From positions 22,811,231 through 22,875,230 of the forward strand of contig HG738138.1 in assembly GCA_000499405.2 (NCBI GenBank): 64,000 nt of DNA. Direction: 5' to 3'. The position numbers and the translations under genes were made by a program. Below are positions 23,220 through 34,700 of the stretch, piece by piece; positions within the stretch are counted from its first letter, which is position 1, and each line of letters opens with the position of its first letter. Origin of the DNA: Onchocerca volvulus (lineage: Eukaryota; Nematoda; Chromadorea; Rhabditida; Onchocercidae). The notes beneath the pieces are model-generated. The model saw nothing but the letters and a program-made list of their open reading frames with translations, had not been told where the DNA came from and did no database searches.

Positions 23220-23900
23220 TGGAATGAATCGTGGAGAAAAAATGGAGCGTTCAATATTTGTTGTCGAAAAGAAAAAGTTCATTGAATTTGTGTTGTTTGA
23301 TGAGATGTGGAGAGTTAGCTGTCTTAACAATTGATGTATTGGAGAAAACAATTGCGTAAGATTGTTTGTTGAAATTGAAGGTTGGAAGAAGTTTGAAGCT
23401 TCTCAGCTAAGCGATTTGCATAACAACCAAAGCAAAAACTTTAGCCTGAAGGCTATTAACCCACCTGTTGAAATTGAAGAGAGCTAACAGACATCAAAAA
23501 GATTGAAAGTTTGTGAATCAGCATCCTCTCATCTCAGATATAATACTTCTAAACTATTCTGCACAACACAGATATTACAATATCACGAAAGATTTTGCAA
23601 ATCTTTTAAACTCAGAGATAGGAAAATGCGGAAAAGTTTGTTGAGAAACATTATCACGAAGTGGAGAAAGATAACAAAGAAATTGATAGATCGATCTCGA
23701 GAATGATTTGAAGTGAAGACATAGCAGATTGTTGAAGTTTAATCGAGAAAAGCATTGATGCAGAGGATCTCGAAGTTCGAATCAGCAGTTCACATCCGTC
23801 AGTGTACATCTATCTCTCCAAACTGACTTGACCAAACTTCTGGAGGTGATACAGTGCCCCTCTAGAAGAATTCATCGTATCTCCAGAAAATCCTTCAACT
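23220..23900. other. purine-rich island of unknown nature
   Basis: Compared with flanking DNA, this stretch has far fewer homopolymer runs, a GA-rich plus strand, and many GAAG/GAGA words. One frame (23503-23706) is open for 67 codons, Lys/Arg/Ser-rich and unlike any family I recognise. It could be a non-coding exon of titin, an enhancer, or a non-coding RNA. No function is shown. Confidence 0.3.
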
Positions 23901-24177
23901 AATTGAAATAATTAAAAAAATCTGTAAATATTGGAATAGCCAAAAATTTTGGCATGACAGAGGGGTACTATTCAACGAAGTTTTTACAACTTTCAAGTAA
24001 GCTTTCGGCTCTTTTTCTTTCATTCATTCCAAATCATTGTAAAGAAAGCATCTCGAAACTTGTTTACACTCAGTCTTATTTTCACATTATTTGAGTGTTT
24101 AAGTCATTAAGCCTATTTGTAATTTTGTTACAAACCAGATCATTTATCAATTATCTTGTTTATTTTCGCGAAATCTC

Positions 24178-24259
24178 GATATCAGTAACTATATTTTTTT
24201 TCGGAATTATCTATTTTTGATATCAGTAATTATATATATATATTTTTTTTTTGGAATTC
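24178..24259. repeat. direct repeat pair of about 35 bp
   Basis: GATATCAGTAACTATATTTT (24178 onward) recurs with small changes at 24219 onward, each followed by a T run and GGAATT. It is intergenic. Confidence 0.65.
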
Positions 24260-24820
24260 TCCAAAAGATTCAATTCCTTAATTAAGTTGTGAAAAAAAAA
24301 AAAGTAGAAAGCATCATACGATTTTATGTTTCGGTGAGATCAAAGACGAATTAAATTGCCTGATTTCCAAATAATAACTTTTATTTTTGTTTAATCTGCA
24401 CATTTCTACTCAAATTTTTCTATCTTTTTGATTTTGCCTCATCTTGAATAAAAATAAGCACTCCTATTTACCATCTGCCGCATTTCTCAGATAGATCTAC
24501 ATCCGAGAAACGAAATCCTAGCCATACATTCTTTAACTTTTTACCTTATTTTTTTTCCGAATACCGGTTATATACTTTTTAACATTACTTTCAATATTAC
24601 TGCGATTTTCTTCTCTTTTTTTTTTTTTAAATGAAAAATGACGTCTCGGACAAATTTTATTTGCTGTTTTACTTAGTAGAAGTTTGGCTGATTTTGCCTT
24701 ATTTCTAGTTCTACAATATTATTTTAATTAACAGAAAAAAAAAGAATTACTTATGCTTATTTTTTTTAAGCTTTATGAAGTCATTTTTCTCGATCAGATT
24801 TATTTTCAGAGCAAAAATTT

Positions 24821-24900
24821 CTAAAAATAAAAGTTTTCTCCACGAAATCTCTAAAAATAAAAGTTTCCTCCACGAAACCTTTAAAAATAAAAGTTTTCAC
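24821..24900. repeat. 30-bp tandem repeat, 2.7 copies
   Basis: Units at 24821-24850, 24851-24880 and the partial 24881-24900 share CTAAAAATAAAAGTTT followed by CTCCACGAAA. Differences are single bases. Confidence 0.85.
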
Positions 24901-27003
24901 TTTAAATAATTCGTAATCTTCACATTATTCTAGTCTGCTCGCTTTTTCCTCCTTATTCTGTGTGTTTTAATATTTTTTTCGAATTTTTCTTAATTATTTC
25001 AAATATAAAAAAAGTCGGAATTTATGAGAAGTCTGAAGCAAAACGCAAAATCATCTTGTTCTTTTTACAGTTAAAAATGATGAAAAAATTTATCAAAAAA
25101 AGAAATGTACGAAAAGACTGTTGAAAAACATTGGAGCTAGTAGGCAATGATTCACAAAATAATCCTCTTTAAAAGACTAAAGAAAGGAAATGATGAAAGC
25201 TAAAATAAAATTCGAAATGGAAAAAAAAAGGAATAGAATTGGTGTGATGTTCCATTTAGATCATTTCTTAAAGTAAATTTATTAAAACTGGTCCAAATTT
25301 CATTGAATAATTGCAATAAAAAAAAAAAAATTGGAAATCGAAGTTAGTGTTTCATTCAAGTTAATTTATTAAAACTGAATTGTAGTATATTGTATTGTAT
25401 TATATTATTATTATCATTATTATTATATTATTAAAAAATAATAACAATAATAAGAATATCAAACATTGAAAAAACAATAAAAAAAAAAATCCAAATCTCA
25501 CTGATTACTGAAAAAAAATTAATAATCGGAAAATTTATCGGAGGAGAACCATAATGAAATCGTCGAAATTTCGGCTTTTTAAAGAATATATTTTTTTCCT
25601 TTTTTTTTTTTTTTTAAATCATTCAAGGAAAGATTGATTTGTTTATTTGAAAGCATAGCTGCTTTGTTAAAATCTTTTCTTACAATGTCTGTCTAAATGA
25701 TTTTTTCATTTTCATTTTATTTTTCACTTTTTTTCATTTTTATTCTTCTGTTTTCCAATTCTCAATACAAGTTATTATTGTTTTATTACACTGAATATCA
25801 TTTTTGTATTTTCATTATCCTTAATAATTTTTATTTGCTTATTCATGTATTTTTTGTTTCTTCACTTCAACCTTATATAAAGTTTACCTAGACTAATTTG
25901 GCTTAAATTTAATTTCAGTTTATCAAAATTTATTTGATTTAAAATCAAATTGATAAAACCTTTACAATACTAAACGAATAAGTACTAATCTGTAAAATCA
26001 CGAAATTATAAGCCCTACTTTTCGAAGTTTTGCAGAACAGGAACATAACATTATTTGCTTCTAACTTATTTTGATTCTTTTTTGGTATTTTTGAAAATCA
26101 AAAATAGAATAACAGCAGCCTTTTTTTTGGCTTCTTCTCTAAATTTTTTATCTAAAATCATATCAAAAGGTCATTGAGTCTGATATTTGATTTTTTTTTT
26201 TTTTTTTCAAAGATTTTCAAGAAATTGATAAATAAAATTTACTTCAGCAATAGTACAACTTGGGCCTAAATAGTCTGGAAATTGTTCATCCAAAAAATAA
26301 ATAAACGAAATTGCGGTTGCAATATCTCCATTATTACCATTCTTTTTTTTTTTTTTATCAGACAATTCTTAAATTGTATTATTTTTTCCACTATTATTCT
26401 TTCCCACATTTTTGGTAAAACGGAAAGTAACAGTTCTCGTTTGTGTTGGTCAAAAATTTTTCTTCAAGATGATTGTCGAAGAGTACGAAACCTTCAAAAT
26501 TCGACAAAATTTTTGAACTTTCGAAAGCTAAATTTTGACTGATTAACAAGTTATGGGTAAGAAACTTAAATTATTCTTATTAAACTAGTACTGAATCCAA
26601 AGTTTGTGAATTCTATGAAGTCATGAAAATCTGAAATTAACTTGTAATATTTGTAGCTTGATAGGCAGTTGAAATCTTTCCTAATTCATTTCATAATAAT
26701 TCTAAAAATTTCAACTAAAAATAAAATTACATGAGTAATGACAAGTTTTCCGGAATCCTTTATTGATAGTAAACAAAAACACTATCAAAGATATGATGCA
26801 ATAAACATTAGGCCTTCTCAAATTTAAATATTCCCAATTAATTCTAAATTTTTAATCTATATTACGAGCAATATAGAAAATTTTCAAATTCGATTTCAAT
26901 GAAATAAAGGACGTCCAATTTCATATTAATCAATACAGACATAGCATTCATCAATCATTTCCTCTCAAAGCTAATAATACGTGATTTGTTCTGAACAATT
27001 CAC

Positions 27004-27064
27004 ACGTAAAGCAATAAGTCAAATGACGTAAAGTAATAAGTCAAATGACGTAAAGTAATAAGTC
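27004..27064. repeat. 22-bp tandem repeat carrying TGACGTAA
   Basis: Units at 27004-27025, 27026-27047 and 27048-27064 (partial) share ACGTAAAG-AATAAGTC. The joins between units create TGACGTAA twice, similar to bZIP (ATF/CREB class) binding sites. It lies about 550 bases before the proposed titin start codon. Confidence 0.8.
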
Positions 27065-27264
27065 TTTCCTTCTTTATTTGCATGGACATTCAGGAAATAA
27101 ATATTGTACCTTATCGTTGCTATTATCTATTAATTGATGCATTATTTAGTGAAAATTTTGCGTAAAAGAAAAAAAAATGATGAAAAAGAGATTTGCTGAT
27201 TAAATTTAAAATCATTTGATAATTTTAAACTGGAAGATGACTTATAATTTATTTTTGATTTCTA

Positions 27265-27610
27265 TTTTCAGACGAACGATATTTTAAGCTTTGTTAACAA
27301 CATAATATTTGCTAAAACAAGTCAAGACATTTTGAAACGCCATACAACACCGAAAGGTATTTTTCAACTATTCAATTATCCCATGCAACTTTCTCTATTA
27401 AAATTGTCAAATTTATTAGCAGCAAAAGTTTTCAATAGCGGAAAATGTGTCAAATCCAATGAGAGATATCGAATAACCGAATTTAAATAATAGAAATAGA
27501 TTAATCGAATAAAAGTATGCTTTGCAGTAAATAGTCAGTAAAAAAGTGAGAGGACGAGCGAACGTAGCTTCATTTATTTGTTTGTGTGTGTGTATATCAT
27601 CGAGCGGAAA
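27265..27610 (+). promoter_or_regulatory. candidate titin 5' leader with possible trans-splice acceptor
   Basis: A strong TTTTCAG (AG at 27270-27271) stands about 340 bases before ATG 27611 with no nearby donor upstream. In a nematode this could be a spliced-leader acceptor or the start of a leader exon. This is inference only. Confidence 0.3.
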
Positions 27611-28784
27611 ATGGATGAGCAAGAAAGGTCACACTATAAGAAACCCTCGACCTCTCAAGATTCCGTAAGGTAAACATCAAAGATTATACGGTACATGAAA
27701 AATGAATACTTCTCAAATTTTCACATTTCTTCTCAAATAAATACGAAAAAATTACGACGATATAATCATGAAAGATATCGTATTTTAAAATATTTCATCG
27801 AGTTATGACAAATTCTTTCCTCTTTTATCAAATGTTTCTCTATTTTATTGAATTTTATGATATTAAATATAAAAAAAGTGGTAACGTTCAATTTTAAGAT
27901 GTGTAATTTTTATCAAAAAAAGAAATTAATTAATTAATTATTTTTAGTGCGCAAATTTTTTTGTAGAGTAAATTAGTTAAGACACCGTATTCTAAAATAT
28001 ATCGTCGGGATATGACATATTCTTTCTCGTTTATCTCAAATGTTTCACCATTTCGTTGAATTTTATGAAATTGATTATAAAACAAGCGGCAATATTCAAT
28101 TGTAGAATGGAAATAGTTGAAAATGGAAATTGCACGAATGTTGAGACAGTTCATCGAAATGAGTCAACAATTCATTCAAATGATAATGATGTTATCACAT
28201 CTTATTCAACAAGTAAGCTTATTAAGTTCGAATTCTCGTTTCTTTTCATATTTATTTTATTAAATATTTCAGTTTCTTAATAAAAAATGACTGTTAAAAA
28301 CAAAAGTTATTTTGAAAATTTGTACGAAGTTTAAAAAAGCTTATATTAAATTTTTTACAACATTTCTGGAGTAAAGTTCCATTTCAATCTCAATTTTTAT
28401 TCATCTTAAACATTCAATTGTAAAATTTCCACGAAAATTTACTCCTTCTGATTTTTAAGTTTTTTTTTTTTGTGTTTTGAAAAACAAAAAAATGAAATAT
28501 ATCTATGTAGGTTGAAATAGATCTTGAAATCCCTGATTATTGATTAGCTATTTCATATCTTTTGACAGAATAAGTAGTAAAATAAGTTTAAACAAGAGAG
28601 AATAGAATGTATAAATCGGGTCAATAAACTAGCGTTTTTGATTGATTTTATTTTAGATCGTGAAAAAATTTATCACAGAAACGCAGGAACTATTGAAGAG
28701 ATACATGTTCTGGAAAGCTCAGGTAGAACTACCAGAAACTTTGCCGAGGAACATTGGTCATCAAAAATTAAATCATATGTAATG
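27611..28784 (+). other. titin N-terminal leader segment (exons 1-3)
   Basis: ATG 27611 begins MDEQERSHYKKPSTSQDSVR. The donor after AAG 27667-27669 leaves phase 2, which fits the acceptor at 28106 exactly (R then MEIVENGNC). A start at ATG 28107, after trans-splicing, is the alternative. The leader is polar and Asn/Ser/Glu-rich and ends with 'IKSYVMPQPPKFIQ', the start of the first Ig domain. Confidence 0.6.
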
Positions 28785-31700
28785 CCTCAACCACCCAAAT
28801 TTATTCAGGTATGTAGCAATTCTTCTTGATTAACATTTTGACATATAATTAAAAATTCTTTTATAATTAAGAAATATTTAAGAAACTTTTTAAAATAAAA
28901 GATAAAGTGAAAAACTAGCTGATCTAAAAGAATTTTACAAGTCGTGAATATGTTACATCATCAGTCCGACAAATAATTTTAAAATGGTTTTAAAAAATGA
29001 TTTGTATACTTTCCTTCATCTGAAAGATTAGCATCCTGTGAACTTTCGGTAAACTAATGTACTGAAATAAATTAAAGATCAGTTGCCATTACTTTCTTAT
29101 TCAGGTAATTAAAGCATTTCGAGTATTAGCTACTGATACGTTAACACTTGTTGTTGAAGTACAAAGCGATCCACCTGCTATTTTTGAATGGTTCTGTAAT
29201 GATAAACCAGTGCAACAAAACCGACAGAAATTTAAGGTTTAATTATTTTAATTTCTGAAAATCTTCAAAATTTTATATTCAGTTCTATATTCAAAATTAA
29301 CCTGCCACTCAAACATGAAATTTTGTTGGACAAAATACAAATAATTTTTTTTTTTTAATTTATTAATATTAGAGCAAACGATATTTTAGGCACGTCATGG
29401 AATCAATATCACCACCTTGACCGTAGAGGGCCCGGAACAAGGTGTTTATAAATGTACTGCCAGGAATCCCGTCGGTATATCTACCACTTACGGTTATGTC
29501 ACTGTAAACGGTTCGATTTTATTATTTCAACAATTTTAATTCCCAATATTCAAATACAATTATTCAAACCATATAGCAACAATGTTGTTTACAAATCATT
29601 AAATGCAAATTAGAATTTAAAATATTGCTTTTGATATTCAAGTAATAACTGTTTCTTTTTTCTCTTTTTCGTAAATACAGATTTCAAGTAAGGTTGATTT
29701 CCGTTGTATTGATGTACAGAAACTATCTTTTTTTTTTTCTGATAGTTTCTGATGGAACATCTTTTATTTATTTGAAGCAACACCGAACCAATCTTTTTTT
29801 CAGCTCCGCCATCATACAAAACATGGTTAGAGCAAACACATGAAGTTAATGAAGAAATGAGCATGGAAATCAACGACAAAGAAAATATCGGTAAATAAAT
29901 TAATTATTTTATAATTGATAGTGAAGAAATGATTATTGAAAATTGTTTTCAACTTATTTTGGAATCTTCTTGTAAATTTTTTTTTTTTGCGAAACATTTT
30001 TTAATGCACACATTATTTCAGAAGCAGTAACTGATACACCACCCAAATTTATCCAACAAATACCGAATTTGACATTACGACCCGGTACTGAAGCGGTTAT
30101 TGATGTTGAAGTAGAAGCATCACCTCCAGCGAAGTAAAGCTTATTTCATTGATTTTCGCAGTTTACATGAAAATTAATCAATAGCATTTAGTAAATTAAA
30201 TGGTAAATTCATGAAAGCGTGAATAAAGAGTTAATTTTTTCACAAAAGTGCAAAATATCATCATAGGTTTGAGTTGATCTCCTCACGTATACACCACTTG
30301 AGTTAATCTCTTTACGAATATATCACGCATAAGTTTGCGTAACAATTATATCAATAATTATTCTCAGAATCAGCATTTTACTATAATATTTTTTGAAAAT
30401 AAAGGACTTGAAAATTTTTTAAAGAATTTTGTAATAAAAATTGGAATTAATATGTTAAGATGTGAATTAACACATTCTGTCTCAAACAACATTTTCTGTT
30501 GAACCGTAAGAAGCCTGGGAATTATTATAGGAAGTTGAAAAGTAATTTTTTTTTTTTAAATCCTGCTCTTTTTCTTTTTTATGTGGCTTTATTTTTATAA
30601 AAATTTGAAAAAATTCAATGAAATAGTAAGCAACAGAAAGAATATTCCTCCGTTTCGCAAACTTTTTTCTTTGAAAATTATGACTGAGAGAAGAGGCCGG
30701 TATTTTGCATGAAGTCAGAATTGTGAAACTTTTATTACTTCAGATTTACATGGTACGTGAATGGTGTCCAGTTTCGTGATACAATCGGACAAATCGAAGT
30801 TTATTATCCGATGGCTAATCGCTGTATTGCTCGATTTCCATTTCCTCAAAAGGGTGAATACAAAGTAATTGCGGAGAATAGAGCCGGTAAAGAACACAGT
30901 ATCGGATATATTGATGTCAAAAAAGGTAATAAGCAATTTCCTATCAAATATTTTTTCAGTTTCAATTATAGCTTAAATTTACAAAAATATTGATCAAATG
31001 AAGCGCATGATACCTGTTTACAGAAGTTATGTATCACCAAACACAATTACCACCGCTACCAAGCGATCATATATATCATCACACATCGTACAACGAATCT
31101 GAGCATCGTAAGCAATTTATATTGTCTTAATTTCAAAACAGAAATGGAAATTCGGAATAATTTTAAGGTTATTTTATTTTAGAAGTCGTTCTGTTTAAAG
31201 CTAATTAAAAATATCAATTAAAACTTTCGAACTTTATAGGCGAAATGCCAGTACAGCAAGGCAGAGGAAGAGCATCGTCGCTAAGTAGGATGGTTGATTC
31301 TTATGAAGAAAGTAGTTTTTATGAACGTTCAACAAGCGTACCAAAACAGTTTTATCGTCCATACGAAATTAAAAAAACAACGGAAATGATTCGAAAGCGC
31401 AAAGATGGTTTGTTTATTTCGTCATTATTACAGAGTTGAAATCATAACGAAATTCGCAAAGAAATTCAAAAATAACGTAATTCACGAAAAATTTAAATTA
31501 AAAACAATTCACATCTCAGTGTATTTCTCGCCAAAAACTAATGTTCTGAGATGCGAATTTATAGATTTCATTTGACTGGTAAAAAAAAAAAAATCATTTT
31601 CTGCTATTTACAAAACACATGCAGTATCTTCAATAACCATCAATAATTGACAAATTCAATGAAAAAAGCTCTTAAATTTATTTGAGATATGCAAAAGTAT

Positions 31701-34700
31701 TTTCAGTACTTTTTGAAAAAACAAAAATATTTGAAATGAATATATTGCAACAAATTCTTAAATCTGATAACTTGATTGTCGAAGTAAAAATATTGGAAAA
31801 TAAATTTCTCGGAAGTTTTATCCACCAATATCTCATTAAAGATAGTATTTCTGTTCTTTTTTTCTTTTTTTTTCTTTCAATGATAGAATAGGTAGAAGAG
31901 AAGATACAATATTGATCACGAATAACTCCCCAAAAAAAAAAATAATCCCATATTTGTAATATCATTTTCCCTTCACATTTTTTATGGATAATCTTTTGTT
32001 AAAATTGAAAATTGGAGAAAATGAAAAGAAAATTTTCGTACATTTCAACTTCTGCGAATTAATTGCTTTCTGCTCCTTAGATACTTGGTACCATAAATTT
32101 CCATAGAAGATGACAAGGCTCATATAGGTTGTGTTGAATCAATAAAATCAGAAAGCATTTCATGGACGGAAAACCTATGACTCATCATTTATTTGTAAAT
32201 AATATTTAGTTCACTTATAGGATTTGATCCATGAATTTTTCCTCAATTTCCGATGAAAATGACGTGCATCTTTTCTGTTAACAAATCGCGTGCATTTTTA
32301 ACTGAAGAAAAAAAAACACTTATTTCATTTGATTTGTTGCACAAAAGTTGCATTTTTTTTTTTTTTTTTGTTTTTTTTATTTTTTGAAGAATGCTTCGAA
32401 AAGTATCTCTGTCTGAAATAATTTAAACATAGCAAATTTCCATTAGTCTGGTTTGTTGCATTTATTTCTTACTTTTTGTGCTATATATTTTTTTTTCTTT
32501 TTTCGTAGAAACAAATTTTAGATTCGAATCAGTTGCGAGAAGAACAGCACCGAGAACAACAGTATTCATCTTCAAAAGAGTTTGTTGAAATGGAGAAAGA
32601 GCAATTACATGAGGTGAAACGTCGACGTTACAGCGAAAAAGTACAATTGCCGCAACAACCGATTTTTATTGACAGATTACCGACAGAAATTCCGATAGCT
32701 TCTGATGAAGATTTGGTGCTGAGAGTTGGCTTCAAAGCATTTCCAAGAGCACACGTGATATGGAGTGTAAACGGGTTTGAACTAAAAGATTCGAAAAAGG
32801 TTACAATAATCAACGAGGAAGATCATTCAACGCTTATCGTTCGGCCACCAATACGTTATGGACGTTATTATGTCACAATAACGAATGAACATGGTATAAA
32901 TAACCAAAATACACGAGTGTATCAAAGTCAGGATAAGCAATATAAGGAAGCTGGAAAATCCCATTCAGTTCCACCTGAAATCACAGGTAGCTCTACACCT
33001 GTTTGTACTACCAACGTAGTGTTTGATGGATGGGAATTGCTTGATGAACATCAACGATCTAGCAGATCAGCAGATTCGTTCGAAACTATTAAATATGTGG
33101 AAACAGTTCAAGTACCTACAGAAGGTCATGAAACACCCACTCCACATCAAACATTCCATGCTTCTATGCATGATGAGAAAATTACAGCTAATTATGAAGC
33201 ACGAACAATTCCACCACAACCGTTACCGAAGCCGATGACACCCGTCATCCATGAACCGCTGCGGGGACAGAATGTTTCTGTAGTTTCTGAAGCATCACAT
33301 GCATCGCCTTATACAGAAAAACGATACGAAGAAATAACAAGTGGTGTATCAAGAGCTGTTTATGAAGCATTACCTAAAGTGATGCAACAGAAACCGCTGA
33401 CAGATACGACATTGACGGAACAAAAATATGAAGAGGTTCACACGAGAAGCGATCGAATACCGTCCCCAAAATTAAAGTCACAAAAAGAATTTATGCAGCA
33501 TGAAATTGTCGAAAAAAAAACATTCCGTATTCCAGTATATCGTGCCATGGAACCATTTCCAAAGCATCCATTTATTTTGAAACAACCAGAACCAGAAATT
33601 CGCCTAAAGGCTGGTGAAAAGCTTGTATTGGAATCTAAAGTTGATTCGTCGCCAGAATCTCAATTCAAATGGTATCAGAATAATTTTGAAGTACGACCAT
33701 CACCAACTGTAATTATTGAGAGTCCAGCAATAAACGAAAGTCGGGCAACATTTTTGAAACCAGTTAGTGGTACTTATAAAATGGTGGCTTCTAACATTCA
33801 TGGTTCTTGCAGTAGTACAACTCGCGTCATCACTGAAGTTACTGAAGAATGGGGAACAGAATCCGCTATCACTATGGTTAGGGCAGTACCGGAGAAGCAG
33901 GAACTAAAATACCAGCCTGTAAAGAGATTTCATATATTACCCAAACGAAATGATTTACCTAAACGACCACGAATTGTGGAAGGTTTCGTTCCTATTCTCA
34001 AAATCGCCAATAATGAACCACTCGTACTACGTGTTACTGTAGATGCAATACCGGAAGCAGAATTCAGATGGATGTTGAATAATTTTGAAGTACGAACAAG
34101 TCAAACAATCAATATTGAACGTCCTGGTCCAAATATTTCCCAAGCTACATTTTATAGTCCGATAAGTGGTCGCTATGAAGTAATAGCAATGAACTCGCTA
34201 GGTCAGGATTCCTGTTCTGCGAAAGTAATTGTTGATTATGCGGAAGAACAGCAAGTTCAAGTTGTTCCTATTCAACGAATCAAGAGACCAGCTGTTCCGC
34301 AGATTCCGCAGTTTATAAATCCACTGCCAGGAGAAACACAATTGTCCTCTGAAGAACAAGAATTCCGTCTTTCTGTATCAGTGCTTGGTGAACAACCGAT
34401 TACGTTCCGTTGGTTTGCAGATGGTAGTCTTCTGTCGAATAGCGTTGAGCATCAGATGATCAATGATTTGGAAAGCAGTACATTAGTTGTTCGGAAACAA
34501 ATTGGATGTGACATTGATTATGCAGTTGAAGTTTCCAATGCTTACGGTGCTGTTTGGTCCGAAACTACGGTAAAACCACCGTCGCTATCTTCGATTACCA
34601 GCACAGCATCACAAGACGGTTCACTCTTAGAAATAGATGATGTTCAGCGATGCTCTCCACGTTTTACTGTAGCGTTGATGGATAAGGATTTGCAACAAAA

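Larger units (their letters stand above)
21641..27260. other. intergenic region, no gene supported
   Basis: This is AT-rich sequence with many A and T runs. I see no Ig-type exons, no tRNA-like folds and no convincing open frame on either strand. It holds short direct repeats (listed separately), an AT-rich imperfect hairpin near 25400-25455, and a less AT-rich island near 23220-23900. It should contain the promoter and enhancers of the downstream titin gene. Confidence 0.6.

Noticed and set aside
25400..25455. AT-rich inverted repeat as a structured RNA
   Set aside because: It is a run of TTA/ATT triplets followed by AAT/ATA triplets. Simple-sequence composition explains the pairing.
26282..26542. 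86-codon frame before titin
   Set aside because: The residues reflect T-runs; no Ig features and no fit to a splice phase.
20426..27610. A single fused kettin-titin gene like insect sls
   Set aside because: The kettin frame ends in a normal stop after a complete Ig domain, and no Ig exon is found in the 7.2-kb gap. Fusion transcripts remain possible but are unsupported.
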